DNA from: Acidobacteriota bacterium
GTDB lineage: Bacteria > Acidobacteriota > Vicinamibacteria > Vicinamibacterales > UBA8438
NCBI GenBank assembly: GCA_026708265.1
Contig: JAPOVI010000070.1
Coordinates: 1 to 64,000 of the forward strand
DNA: 64,000 bases
Reading direction: 5' to 3'
Shown here: one piece after another, positions 56,513 through 64,000 of the stretch
Position numbering within the stretch: position 1 is the first letter of the stretch
Layout: each line of letters opens with the position of its first letter
The notes under the pieces: model-generated
What the model was told of the DNA's origin: nothing
The model's input: only the letters and a program-made list of their open reading frames with translations
Databases searched by the model: none
Position numbers and translations under genes: made by a program

Positions 56513-57010
56513 ATGCCCGAACGAGCCGCATCGTCCGCCGCCCTGGCCCTGCTGCTGAGCGCGTGCCTCGCTCCGGGGCTCGCCGCCCAGGACCTGCCCG
56601 AGGCGAAGGTGAAGGAAGAGGTGCGCGCGGCGTGGGACGCCTACATCGACGCGTTCTCCACCCGGCGCACGGACGTGATCGCGGCCGAGGTCTACTCCGC
56701 CCCCTCGTTCCGCATCGGAGCGGAGGGCGCGGCGGTCCTGGGGACCGCGGCGGAGACGGAGGCCTCCTTCGACGCCATCCACCGGCAGCTCGCGCCCGAG
56801 CGCTACGATCGCTCGGAGACGGACCGCACCGAGATCTGCGTGATCAATGCGGGCACCGCCCTGCTGAGCGCGTACTTCACGCGCTACCGGACGGACGGGA
56901 CGGTGCTGATGAGCGGGGCGTCGAGCTACCTCTTCGCCCAGGTCGACGGCGCGTGGCGCATCCTGGCCAACATGGCCAACCCGGCCCGCAAGCTGATCGC
57001 CTGCGACTGA
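56513..57010 (+). CDS. Exported NTF2-like (DUF4440-type) protein
   Basis: 165 residues. N-terminal export signal (SSAALALLLSACLAPGLAAQ): LSAC could be a lipobox (Cys18) or the protein may be cut after AAQ. The mature part begins EAKVKEEVRAAWDAYIDAFS and ends with FAQVDGAWRILANMANPA, the usual DUF4440/NTF2-like frame. Function unknown. Confidence 0.75.
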   Translation: MPERAASSAALALLLSACLAPGLAAQDLPEAKVKEEVRAAWDAYIDAFSTRRTDVIAAEVYSAPSFRIGAEGAAVLGTAAETEASFDAIHRQLAPERYDRSETDRTEICVINAGTALLSAYFTRYRTDGTVLMSGASSYLFAQVDGAWRILANMANPARKLIACD

Positions 57011-57032
57011 CGGTCCGACCCTCGAGCACGCC

Positions 57033-57404
57033 TCAGAACGCGATGGCGCCGAGCCGCAGCAGGTTCGTCAGGTGGGCGAGGGCGTTCGACTTCCGGCGCT
57101 TCAGGTAGAAGACCGTGCCGTCCTCCTCCTCGCTCACGTGGTAGCAGTCCCAGCGCTCCTGGCCGAGGGCGTTCAGGCGCTCGTCCAGGGTCGCCATGTC
57201 GGCGTCGGCCACGAACACGGTGCGGTACTCGATGGCCCAGATTTCGCGGAGCTCCTCCGTCGAGAGATCGCCAATCGCCTCGACCCGGTTCCGCGCGTCG
57301 TCGAGCACCTCCTGCGCCCCTCCGCGCAAGTCGTCCAGCGGAGCCTGCTGACAGCCGGCGGCGACGCCCAGCGCGACGAACAACGCGATCAAGCCCGTTC
57401 GCAT
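57033..57404 (-). CDS. Small lipoprotein of unknown function
   Basis: 123 residues from ATG 57404. Signal TGLIALFVALGVAAGCQQ with lipobox AAGC; mature part has EVLDDARNRVEAIGDLSTEE and a strand-rich C-terminal half (ERWDCYHVSEEEDGTVFYLK). I do not recognise the family. Convergent with the NTF2-like gene. Confidence 0.7.
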   Translation of the reverse strand: MRTGLIALFVALGVAAGCQQAPLDDLRGGAQEVLDDARNRVEAIGDLSTEELREIWAIEYRTVFVADADMATLDERLNALGQERWDCYHVSEEEDGTVFYLKRRKSNALAHLTNLLRLGAIAF

Positions 57405-57426
57405 CGTCGACCCTCCTGCCAACAGT

Positions 57427-57446
57427 CTAGGAGCTTGCGCCGCAGA
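57427..57446 (+). repeat. Right-part small repeat (CTAGGAGCTTGCGCCGCAGA)
   Basis: Second copy of the small right-part repeat, just upstream of the lipoprotein start on the opposite strand. Confidence 0.55.
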
Positions 57447-57540
57447 AAGGAACGCAGTGAGCTTCGACTCCCCTGCCACACTTCGCGGGTGGCCGCTGCG
57501 AGCCTGCCGGCCTGGTCTAACATGTTCGGGTAGAGGCACT

Positions 57541-58116
57541 ATGCCGAACACGAGCGTTCATCTGCCGCAAGCGCTGCTGGCCAGTCTGGATCGGATCGCA
57601 GCGGAGCGGGGTACGATCACCTGAGCGACGCCGATCTGCGGGATCTCCAGCAGAGCGAACTGGATTTCCGGAAGACCATCGAGAACGCTCGGCGGAGTCG
57701 CACGCGCCCGCCGTTCTGATGCTCCTCCTCGACACGAGCGCCGCTTCGGCCTTCATGCCCCGGCGCCCGCACGCCCTGCTCCTGCTGCGCGAGCAGGATC
57801 CGTCGACCGTTACCTCTGCGCGCCGGTCGCGGCCGAGATCCACTTCGGCCTGTCGCGCCTGCCGCCCGAATCACGTCGCCGACGACTTCTCGCAAACGAG
57901 TTCGAGCGCCTGCGCGCCGCAGCGCGCTGGACCGGCTGGACCGAGACGGCCACCCGGGCGTTCGGACACTGGAAGGCCACCCTGCAGCACCGGGGAACGC
58001 CGATTGAGGACATGGACCTCGCCATCGCATCGATTGCCCTCGGCCTGCAGGCGCAACTCGCCACGATGAACCCCGGAACGCAGGTAACGAGCCGCGATCC
58101 GTCAAGATCGAGCTGA
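57541..58116 (+). pseudogene. Decayed VapBC-type toxin-antitoxin remnant
   Basis: 57541-57624 encodes PNTSVHLPQALLASLDRIAA, the start of a ribbon-helix-helix antitoxin, ending at a premature TGA. LSDADLRDLQQSELDFRKTI follows in another frame. 57719 starts MLLLDTSAASAFMPRRP, a PIN-domain (VapC) N-terminus; after a slip near 57813 APVAAEIHFGLSRLPPE and PIEDMDLAIASIALGLQAQL give the rest of the PIN domain. At least two frame disruptions, so non-functional. Confidence 0.7.
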
Positions 58117-58140
58117 CGCTCGGCCGAGAGCTCAACCCGA

Positions 58141-59625
58141 TCAGAGTCCCAACGTCGTCTGCACGTAGAGGAAGTCGGCCGTTCGTTGCGCGAAGCCGGC
58201 GTCCCGCAGGTAGGCCCCGCCGAAGAAACGGCCGTAGCCTACCTCGAGTCCCACATGACCGACAGGGACCCGGATGGTGACGTCCACCTCGTTGCCCACG
58301 TGCGGGGAGAGCGTCTCGCCGACGGCCCGGTGGACCACCGCGCCGCCCACGTTGTACCAGGCGTCGGCGCCGGGCGCAGCGAGCGCGAAGTCCTGAACGC
58401 CCATGCGCAGCCTCATGCCCCCGGGGAGCGAGGCCTCCACCGTGACCTCCGTGTTGCGGAGGTTCTGGAGTGCGAACAGGTCGATGTAGCCGTAGTAGGC
58501 GTGACCCAGCGGATAGAGCTGGTCGAACGTGGCGTGGACGCCGTCGTGCGGATCGTCGTCGCCGCTCCCGTAGTTGAACGCCGCGCCCAGCTCCGGCCGG
58601 CCCGGCAGTTGCGCGGTGAACGCCCCGCCCACGTGCAGCAGGGCCGCGCGGTGGGGAACGCCGCCGTAGCGCCCGCGCTGGCCGGCGAGCTCGGCATCGA
58701 GAGCCCACGCGCCGTGGACCACGTCGACGCGCGTGCCGACGGTATGGACCGCATCGTCGAGGCGCGCCTCCCGACGCAGCAGCCAGTAGCCTTCCACCTG
58801 GCCCCCCGGCAGCAGCGACGCACCGCGATAGTAGACGCCGAGGAGCTGGCTGTTGAACATGCGGCTCCCAGTCGGGCCGTGATCGTTGAAGCCGGTCGGC
58901 CGCACGGGAACGAGGCGCGTGGCGAAGGCGTCGAGGCCGCGGCCGGAACCGGCGTCGACCCCGATCCGGACACCGTCGAACACGCGGGCGGTGTTCACCC
59001 ATTCGAGCGGTGAGACCATCCGCTGGGCTCCGTAGACGAGCTTCTGCCGGCCGATCCGGACCGAGATCGGGACGGATGCGGACCCGGGCAGGCCTACATC
59101 GAGGTAGGCCTGGTGGACGTCGAGCGGGTCTGCATAGATGTTCGGCGCCCGGCGGTCGCTGATCGCCTCCTCGCCCAACATCCGGGCATCCTGCAGCTCG
59201 ACGACCCCGGTCACGCGCTCGCTGGGCTCCCAGGTCAGGCCGACCCGGAAGCGCGACAGGAGATAGCCCTCGTCGTTGCCCGGGCGCGCGCGGTCGAACC
59301 TGGCGTTGCGACGGCTCTCGCTGCGCAGGCGAAGCTCGGAGCCGAGGGTGAGCCCCGGGAGGATCTCGCGCCAGTCCGACGAGGCGTCGGTGGCGGCCGG
59401 AGCCGGGAGCGCGTCCGAAGCGGCCGGACCCTCGGGTTGGGGCTCCGAGGCGACCGACGACCCGCCGACATCGGGCGGACCGGAAGCGCCGGACCGGGCG
59501 TTGACGGGCGCGTGAAGGAAGACGGCAAAGGCGACCGCGAGCGGCACGACCACTGCCAAGTAGACGCGGTCGATCCCGTGCCGATGCCCCGGCGGGCTAC
59601 CGAAGAGCGGAACGTAGCTTCGCAT
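58141..59625 (-). CDS. Alginate-export-type outer membrane porin
   Basis: About 494 residues from ATG 59625 (ATG 59655 possible). Signal-like VYLAVVVPLAVAFAVFLHA, then an Ala/Pro-rich linker and a 16-18-strand barrel: LTLGSELRLRSESRRNARF, SRFRVGLTWEPSERVTGVVE, RIGRQKLVYGAQRMVSPLEW, ending FLYVQTTLGL with a C-terminal aromatic/Leu strand. The Alginate_exp family. Divergent from the nitrate transporter, so uptake of nitrate or nitrite across the outer membrane is plausible but unproven. Confidence 0.82.
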   Translation of the reverse strand: MRSYVPLFGSPPGHRHGIDRVYLAVVVPLAVAFAVFLHAPVNARSGASGPPDVGGSSVASEPQPEGPAASDALPAPAATDASSDWREILPGLTLGSELRLRSESRRNARFDRARPGNDEGYLLSRFRVGLTWEPSERVTGVVELQDARMLGEEAISDRRAPNIYADPLDVHQAYLDVGLPGSASVPISVRIGRQKLVYGAQRMVSPLEWVNTARVFDGVRIGVDAGSGRGLDAFATRLVPVRPTGFNDHGPTGSRMFNSQLLGVYYRGASLLPGGQVEGYWLLRREARLDDAVHTVGTRVDVVHGAWALDAELAGQRGRYGGVPHRAALLHVGGAFTAQLPGRPELGAAFNYGSGDDDPHDGVHATFDQLYPLGHAYYGYIDLFALQNLRNTEVTVEASLPGGMRLRMGVQDFALAAPGADAWYNVGGAVVHRAVGETLSPHVGNEVDVTIRVPVGHVGLEVGYGRFFGGAYLRDAGFAQRTADFLYVQTTLGL

Positions 59626-60305
59626 GCACGGCGAGGCACTCAAGTCGCGTGCCAAGTCGGACGCAGGGCTGCGTTCGCACGTCGAATCGAACGATCACGC
59701 CGTGGATGCGGGCACCCGCAGGACCTCCGGACGAGCTCTGCGACGCGCCGCCGGGGACCCCGCCGGGGGGTCGGGTTTGTCGATCTCCACGATGGTCGGT
59801 GACATTCCTGTTCCTGCCGGCCGTTCACGTCCCTTACGCTCCACCCCTCCCCCGAGCCGGAGGAATGCAGATCTCTCGGGCCTGCCCCGCGCAACCCGCG
59901 GTGGGCGCGGGGTTGCGGCTCGCGCTCCAATTGGTGGTCAACCACTTTGTCGAATGACCCCGTCGGCACCTACATTCCCGTTCGCATCGATTGGCGTGGG
60001 GCAGCGACGAGGCGGATGGGCGAAGGGCGCCGGAGCATCGCCCGCCACAAATGTGTCCAATGGAAGTCCAACCTCACATGCATGTGGAATCGGCGCCGCC
60101 CCCGCACCGTGGCTCCGCACCCCGCGCCCCACGAACGGGCCCGTCGTTGTTGATGGCAAGGCGCTTCACGCTTCCCTGAGCGCAGAGCTGGCCCGAGTCT
60201 TGCTAGGCGCCATCCCCCATAGGGAACGCTGCCGATGCGGACCGACGCTGCCCCCGCATCCGGCGGCCACGCTGCTTCTCGGGCATACGCGTCGGAGGCG
60301 CCGTC
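59626..60305. other. Divergent regulatory region, porin and narK
   Basis: About 680 bp without a gene. Contains a hairpin GCAACCC (59891-59897) with GGGTTGC (59910-59916) and an operator-like inverted repeat GTGGT-CA-ACCAC (59934-59945). Which regulator would bind is unknown. Confidence 0.45.
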
Positions 60306-61739
60306 ATGGAGGTCACCAGCAAGGCAACCCGGATTCGGCTGTTCAGCATCGACACCCCGCAGATGCGCGCGTTCCACATGACCTGGTTCGCGTTCTTCCT
60401 CTGTTTCTTCGCCTGGTTCGGCATCGCGCCGCTCATGAAGATCGTCCGCGACGAGATGGCGCTGACGCAGTCGCAGATCGGCTGGCTGGTCATCGGCTCG
60501 GTCTCCATCACGGTCGTCGCGCGGCTTCTCATCGGGTGGCTGTGCGACCGCATCGGACCGCGGCGGGCCTACACGTGGCTCCTGCTGGTCGGCTCACTCC
60601 CCGTCATGGGCATCGGGCTCGCGCAGGACTTCCAGACGTTCCTCGTGTTCCGGCTGCTGATCGGCGTCATCGGGGCCTCGTTCGTGATCACGCAGTACCA
60701 CACCTCGGTGATGTTCGCTCCCAACGTCGTAGGCACCGCCAACGCCACCACGGCCGGATGGGGCAATCTCGGGGGCGGCGTGACGCAGCTCGTCATGCCC
60801 ATCGTGCTCGGCATCCTGACGGTGGGCGCCTACATCCCGTTCACGAACATCCAGTTCCTGCCCGGCCTCGGGTTGAGCGACGCCGCCGGCTGGCGCATCG
60901 CGATGGTCATCGCGGGAGCGATGTGCGCGCTGGTCGGCATCGCTTACTACTTCCTTACCCAGGACGCCCCGGAAGGGAACTACCGCGAGCTGCGCGCCGC
61001 GGGCAAGCTCCCGCCCAAGCAGACCGTCAAGGGGTCGTTCGCCGCGGCCTCGCGCGATCCTCGCGTGTGGGTCCTCTTCGTCATCTACGGCGCGTGCTTC
61101 GGCATCGAGCTGACGGTGAACAACGTCCTCGCGCTCTACTTCCTCGACTACTTCGACTTCTTCGCCTCGATGAGCGCCGTGCAGGCGGTGCAGTGGGCCG
61201 GCGCGGCGGCGATGGTCTTCGGCCTCATGAACGTCTTCGCGCGCACGCTCGGCGGGGCGCTCGGCGATCTCTTCGGCCGCCGGTGGGGACTCGCGGGACG
61301 CGTGCGCTGGCTCTTCGTCGCGCTGTTCGCCGAGGGGCTGGCGCTGATGCTCTTCTCGCAGATGCCGGTGCTGGCCCTGGCCATCCCGGCGCTCATCGTC
61401 TTCAGCCTCTTCGTGCAGATGTCCGAGGGAGCGACCTACTCGGTCGTGCCGTTCATCAACAAGAAGGCGCTCGGGTCGGTCGCGGGAATCGTGGGGGCGG
61501 GCGGAAATGCAGGCGCCGTCCTGGCCGGGTTCCTCTTCCGGGGCGCCATCCCCTGGCCGACGGCATTCTTCATCATCGGGGCGCTCGTGACGGTCACCGC
61601 ATTCCTCGCCTTTGCGGTGCGCTTCGACAGTGCGACGGAGACGGAAGCACGCTCGGCCCTCGATGCAGCGCTGGCGCACCGGCAGGCCGGACTCGCGGCC
61701 GGAACCGGTGCCGCGCGAACGGCGGAAGCGGCGGGCTAG
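60306..61739 (+). CDS. narK: Nitrate/nitrite transporter, NarK family
   Basis: 477 residues, 12 helices. Nitrate signatures GWGNLGGGV (151-159) and GAGGNAGAV (397-405), spaced as in NarK/NasA porters; MFS loop GWLCDRIGPRRAYT. ATG 60306. Upstream of the nitrite reductase gene by 180 nt, giving an import-and-reduce unit. The last ~30 residues are an Ala-rich tail. Confidence 0.93.
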   Translation: MEVTSKATRIRLFSIDTPQMRAFHMTWFAFFLCFFAWFGIAPLMKIVRDEMALTQSQIGWLVIGSVSITVVARLLIGWLCDRIGPRRAYTWLLLVGSLPVMGIGLAQDFQTFLVFRLLIGVIGASFVITQYHTSVMFAPNVVGTANATTAGWGNLGGGVTQLVMPIVLGILTVGAYIPFTNIQFLPGLGLSDAAGWRIAMVIAGAMCALVGIAYYFLTQDAPEGNYRELRAAGKLPPKQTVKGSFAAASRDPRVWVLFVIYGACFGIELTVNNVLALYFLDYFDFFASMSAVQAVQWAGAAAMVFGLMNVFARTLGGALGDLFGRRWGLAGRVRWLFVALFAEGLALMLFSQMPVLALAIPALIVFSLFVQMSEGATYSVVPFINKKALGSVAGIVGAGGNAGAVLAGFLFRGAIPWPTAFFIIGALVTVTAFLAFAVRFDSATETEARSALDAALAHRQAGLAAGTGAARTAEAAG

Positions 61740-61773
61740 GAGTCTGCACCGTGGAACGGCGACGACTCCTGGA
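61737..61773 (+). repeat. Right-part small repeat forming a hairpin
   Basis: CTAGGAGTCTGCACCGTGG then AACGGCGACGACTCCTGG. AGGAGTC pairs with GACTCCT (7 bp), so it may also serve as a weak terminator after narK. Confidence 0.55.
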
Positions 61774-61916
61774 GGGTTGGTTGGGCGCCATGCGGAGCCG
61801 TCAGGCGACGAATGGCGGGCTACCAGCACGCGCCGCCGGGCCGGGCCCGGCGCGCCGCGGCGGTCTGTGAGACACGTGCGAGGGCCGGGGAACGAGAGAG
61901 AGAACGGAGAAAGGCA

Positions 61917-64000
61917 ATGGTCAACCCGGCCGAGGTCTGGAAGGCGAAGAAGCACAGCTTCGAGGTGTGGCCCGACGTCGTGCGCCACGCCGCCGCCAGG
62001 ACGCCGATGGCCGAGATCGATACCCCCGATCTCGAGCGGATGAAGTGGTACGGCTTCTTCTACCGCAAGCGCGATGCGCCGGGCCGCTACATGAACCGGA
62101 TCCGCATCACGGCGAACGAGCTGACCTCGGAGCAGGCCCGCGAGATCGCCGCGATCGCCTACGAGCACGGTCACGGGATCGTCGACGTCACCACGCGCGC
62201 CAACCTCCAGGTGCAGGGACTCGGCATCGAGCACGTGCCGGAGGTCGCCGAGCGGCTGGCGGCGGTGGGGCTGACCGCGAAGCAGACCGGCCACGACAAC
62301 GTCCGCAACGTCTTCGCGCACCCGTTCAGCGGGGTGCTCCCGGACGAGCTGATCGATACGCGCCAACTCTGCCGCGACGTTACCGCGCTCTTCGTCGACA
62401 GCCGGGAGTACTCGGACCTGCCGCGCAAGTTCAACCTCTGCCTCAACGGCGCCGCCGAGCATTCGGTTCACTTCTGGACGCAGGACCTGAGCTTCCTCGC
62501 CCGGCGCGTCGGGCGCCAGGTGTTGTTCCAGGTGCTGGTCGGTGGCACGCAGGGACAGAATCCCCACCTCGCCTGGCACCTGCCGGTGCTCGTGCGCCCC
62601 GACCAGGTCGTGGCGGTGACGGCCGCGCTGCTCGACCTGTTCCGCGTCGAGGGGTCGCGCGAGAAACGCCACCGGGCGCGCCTCCGCTACCTCGTGGAGC
62701 GGATCGGCATCGAGGCGATCCGCTCCTTCCTCAGCGACCGGGTCGCACTCCGGGCCTGGCCCGACCTCCCGCCGCCGGTGCCGGCCGGCCGCAACGACGA
62801 CCTCGTCGGCTGGTTTCCCGAGCGCCGCCCGGACCGCTGGACGATGGGTCTCGCGGTGCCGCTGGGCCGGCTGAGCTGGCGGCAGCTCGAGGCGCTCGCG
62901 GTGCTCGCGAAGCGGTGGGGCGGCGGAGAGCTGCGGACGACGCACGAGCAGGGAATCGCCGTCCTCGGCGTCCCGACCGGCTTCCGGGACGCGGCGGCCA
63001 CCGACGCCGCCGCGGTCGGCCTGAGCGTGCACGCCGACACCCTCGTGCGGAACACCATGGCGTGCACCGGCACGCAGTTCTGCAACATCGCCGTGACCGA
63101 GACCAAGGGCGCGATGTTCCGGCTGATCGAGACGCTCCGGCAGCGGGCCCTGGCCCTGCACGGCATCCGCATCCACATGAGCGGCTGCCCGTCGAGCTGC
63201 GCCCAGCACTTCACGGCCGATATCGGGCTGAAGGGAGTCCGCGTCCGGCGCCTCCTGGGCACGCGCGAGGGCTTTGACGTCTACCTCGGAGGCGGGGTGG
63301 CCGGCGACGTCCACCTCGGCCTCCGCTACCGGCTGGGCGTGGACGCCGAGCAGCTCCCGCTCCTCGTCGAGGACGTCGTCGGCGAGTACTACCTGCGGCA
63401 CCAGGAGGGTGAGACCTTCAGCGCCTACTGGCGGGCGAAGCTGCGCGAGGCCGAGGCCGCGAAGGTCGGCGAGGACGACTACCGCCCGTCGACGTGGATC
63501 TGCGAACGCTGCGAGCACCGCCACCTCGGGGAGGATCCGCCGGTGTTCTGCCCCGGCTGCGCCGGCGTGCGGCGGCTCTTCGCCCGCGTCGAGGAGCGCG
63601 CCGAGGCGAGCGTCGAACACGACGCGTCGGCCGCCGCCGCAGCTCCGTCGGCCCACCCCGTCGGGGGAGCCCGCATCGAACCTGTCGTGGAATCCCCCGC
63701 CGACACTGCCGGCGCCACGACGCCGCCCCGCGACGACGGGTTCGTGCTCGCGGCCCGCGAGGAAGCGCTCCGGGAGGGCTCCGCGATGGCGGTCGAGATC
63801 GGCGGCCACTCCTACGCACTGTTCCGGATCAACGGGAAGGTGACGGCGATCGACGGTCTCTGCCCCCACGAGGGAGGATCGCTGGCCGAAGGAACGGTCC
63901 GCCAGGGGGTGGTCACCTGTCCCTGGCACGGGTGGACGTTCGACGCCTGCAGCGGGTGCAGCCTGGACCCGCCCGGCAACGACGTTGCGCGCTACCCGAC
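61917..64000 (+). CDS. Nitrite reductase (ferredoxin/siroheme type) fused to a Cys4 ribbon and a Rieske domain, partial
   Basis: At least 694 residues, cut by the window end; ATG 61917 after GGAGAAAGG. Residues about 30-510 are a NirA/SirA-type sulfite/nitrite reductase: parrot motifs NRIRITANELTSEQ, DVTTRANLQVQGL, and siroheme/4Fe-4S cysteines C383 and C389 (CTGTQFC) and C424 and C428 (SGCPSSC). A Cys4 zinc-ribbon or rubredoxin-like segment follows (C529, C532, C545, C548), then a Pro/Ala linker and a Rieske/NirD-like domain (C649-x-H651, C668-x2-H671). Reduces nitrite to ammonia in the cytoplasm; the appended domains probably bring electrons to the siroheme centre. Confidence 0.9.
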   Translation, partial: MVNPAEVWKAKKHSFEVWPDVVRHAAARTPMAEIDTPDLERMKWYGFFYRKRDAPGRYMNRIRITANELTSEQAREIAAIAYEHGHGIVDVTTRANLQVQGLGIEHVPEVAERLAAVGLTAKQTGHDNVRNVFAHPFSGVLPDELIDTRQLCRDVTALFVDSREYSDLPRKFNLCLNGAAEHSVHFWTQDLSFLARRVGRQVLFQVLVGGTQGQNPHLAWHLPVLVRPDQVVAVTAALLDLFRVEGSREKRHRARLRYLVERIGIEAIRSFLSDRVALRAWPDLPPPVPAGRNDDLVGWFPERRPDRWTMGLAVPLGRLSWRQLEALAVLAKRWGGGELRTTHEQGIAVLGVPTGFRDAAATDAAAVGLSVHADTLVRNTMACTGTQFCNIAVTETKGAMFRLIETLRQRALALHGIRIHMSGCPSSCAQHFTADIGLKGVRVRRLLGTREGFDVYLGGGVAGDVHLGLRYRLGVDAEQLPLLVEDVVGEYYLRHQEGETFSAYWRAKLREAEAAKVGEDDYRPSTWICERCEHRHLGEDPPVFCPGCAGVRRLFARVEERAEASVEHDASAAAAAPSAHPVGGARIEPVVESPADTAGATTPPRDDGFVLAAREEALREGSAMAVEIGGHSYALFRINGKVTAIDGLCPHEGGSLAEGTVRQGVVTCPWHGWTFDACSGCSLDPPGNDVARYP

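Noticed and set aside
57541-58116. Functional VapBC toxin-antitoxin system
   Set aside because: Antitoxin ends early at a TGA and the PIN domain is split by a frame change; no SECIS-like hairpin explains the TGA.
60594-63929. Minus-strand open frame of 1111 codons
   Set aside because: It is the antisense shadow of narK and the nitrite reductase in very high-GC DNA; no family resemblance.

Overview
The window is high-GC, gene-dense bacterial DNA and looks like two unrelated genomes joined near position 46,307. Left of that point, conserved genes carry many single-base frameshifts, and the gaps hold about eleven copies of one ~105-bp structured repeat. Right of it, coding is almost clean, the gene content is that of a Gram-negative LPS maker, and a different small repeat (CTAGGAGTCTGC-like) appears. 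At the join an FAD-oxidoreductase missing its N-terminal half runs directly into a methyltransferase cut after ~50 residues, so an assembly chimera is likelier than biology.

Left part (1-46.3 kb): probably an uncultivated high-GC lineage, actinobacterial (Thermoleophilia-like) or Chloroflexota-like; this is inferred from the F420-type luciferase-like oxidoreductases and the small separate-subunit PurL, with no marker gene to settle it. It holds polyphosphate kinase 2, a Cys/Met-metabolism PLP enzyme, amidohydrolases, a hydroxyacid dehydrogenase, two intact MFS transporters, an alcohol dehydrogenase, aat, purL-purF, and an unusual concentration of catabolic-type families: several cupins, three luciferase-like oxidoreductases, two KSTD/fumarate-reductase-like flavoproteins, a lone molybdenum hydroxylase large subunit, SnoaL-like proteins and five alpha/beta-hydrolase-fold domains that all have His instead of Ser at the nucleophile elbow (G-x-H-[ST]-G).

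The most notable content is selenium. Two genes that look broken by an in-frame TGA are best read as selenoproteins. One is an OsmC-like protein (4662-5147, minus) whose TGA replaces the first redox cysteine. The other is a UGSC-family protein (15242-15772, minus) with the motif U-A-S-C, encoded between a conserved partner protein and an MFS transporter. In both, a strong stem-loop with G in a small apical loop lies 19-25 nt after the TGA, matching a bacterial SECIS element.

Right part (46.3-64 kb): probably Acidobacteriota (Vicinamibacteria-like) by gene order. It has an LPS block on the minus strand (waaA, lpxK, lpxL-type acyltransferase, rfaE1, rfaE2, heptosyltransferase), a divergent glycolytic block (gap, pgk, tpiA), secG and tRNA-Leu(GAG), two small exported proteins, a decayed VapBC remnant, then an assimilatory nitrate/nitrite block: an alginate-export-type outer membrane porin, a NarK transporter and a NirA-type nitrite reductase fused to a Cys4 zinc-ribbon/rubredoxin-like segment and a Rieske domain, cut by the window edge.
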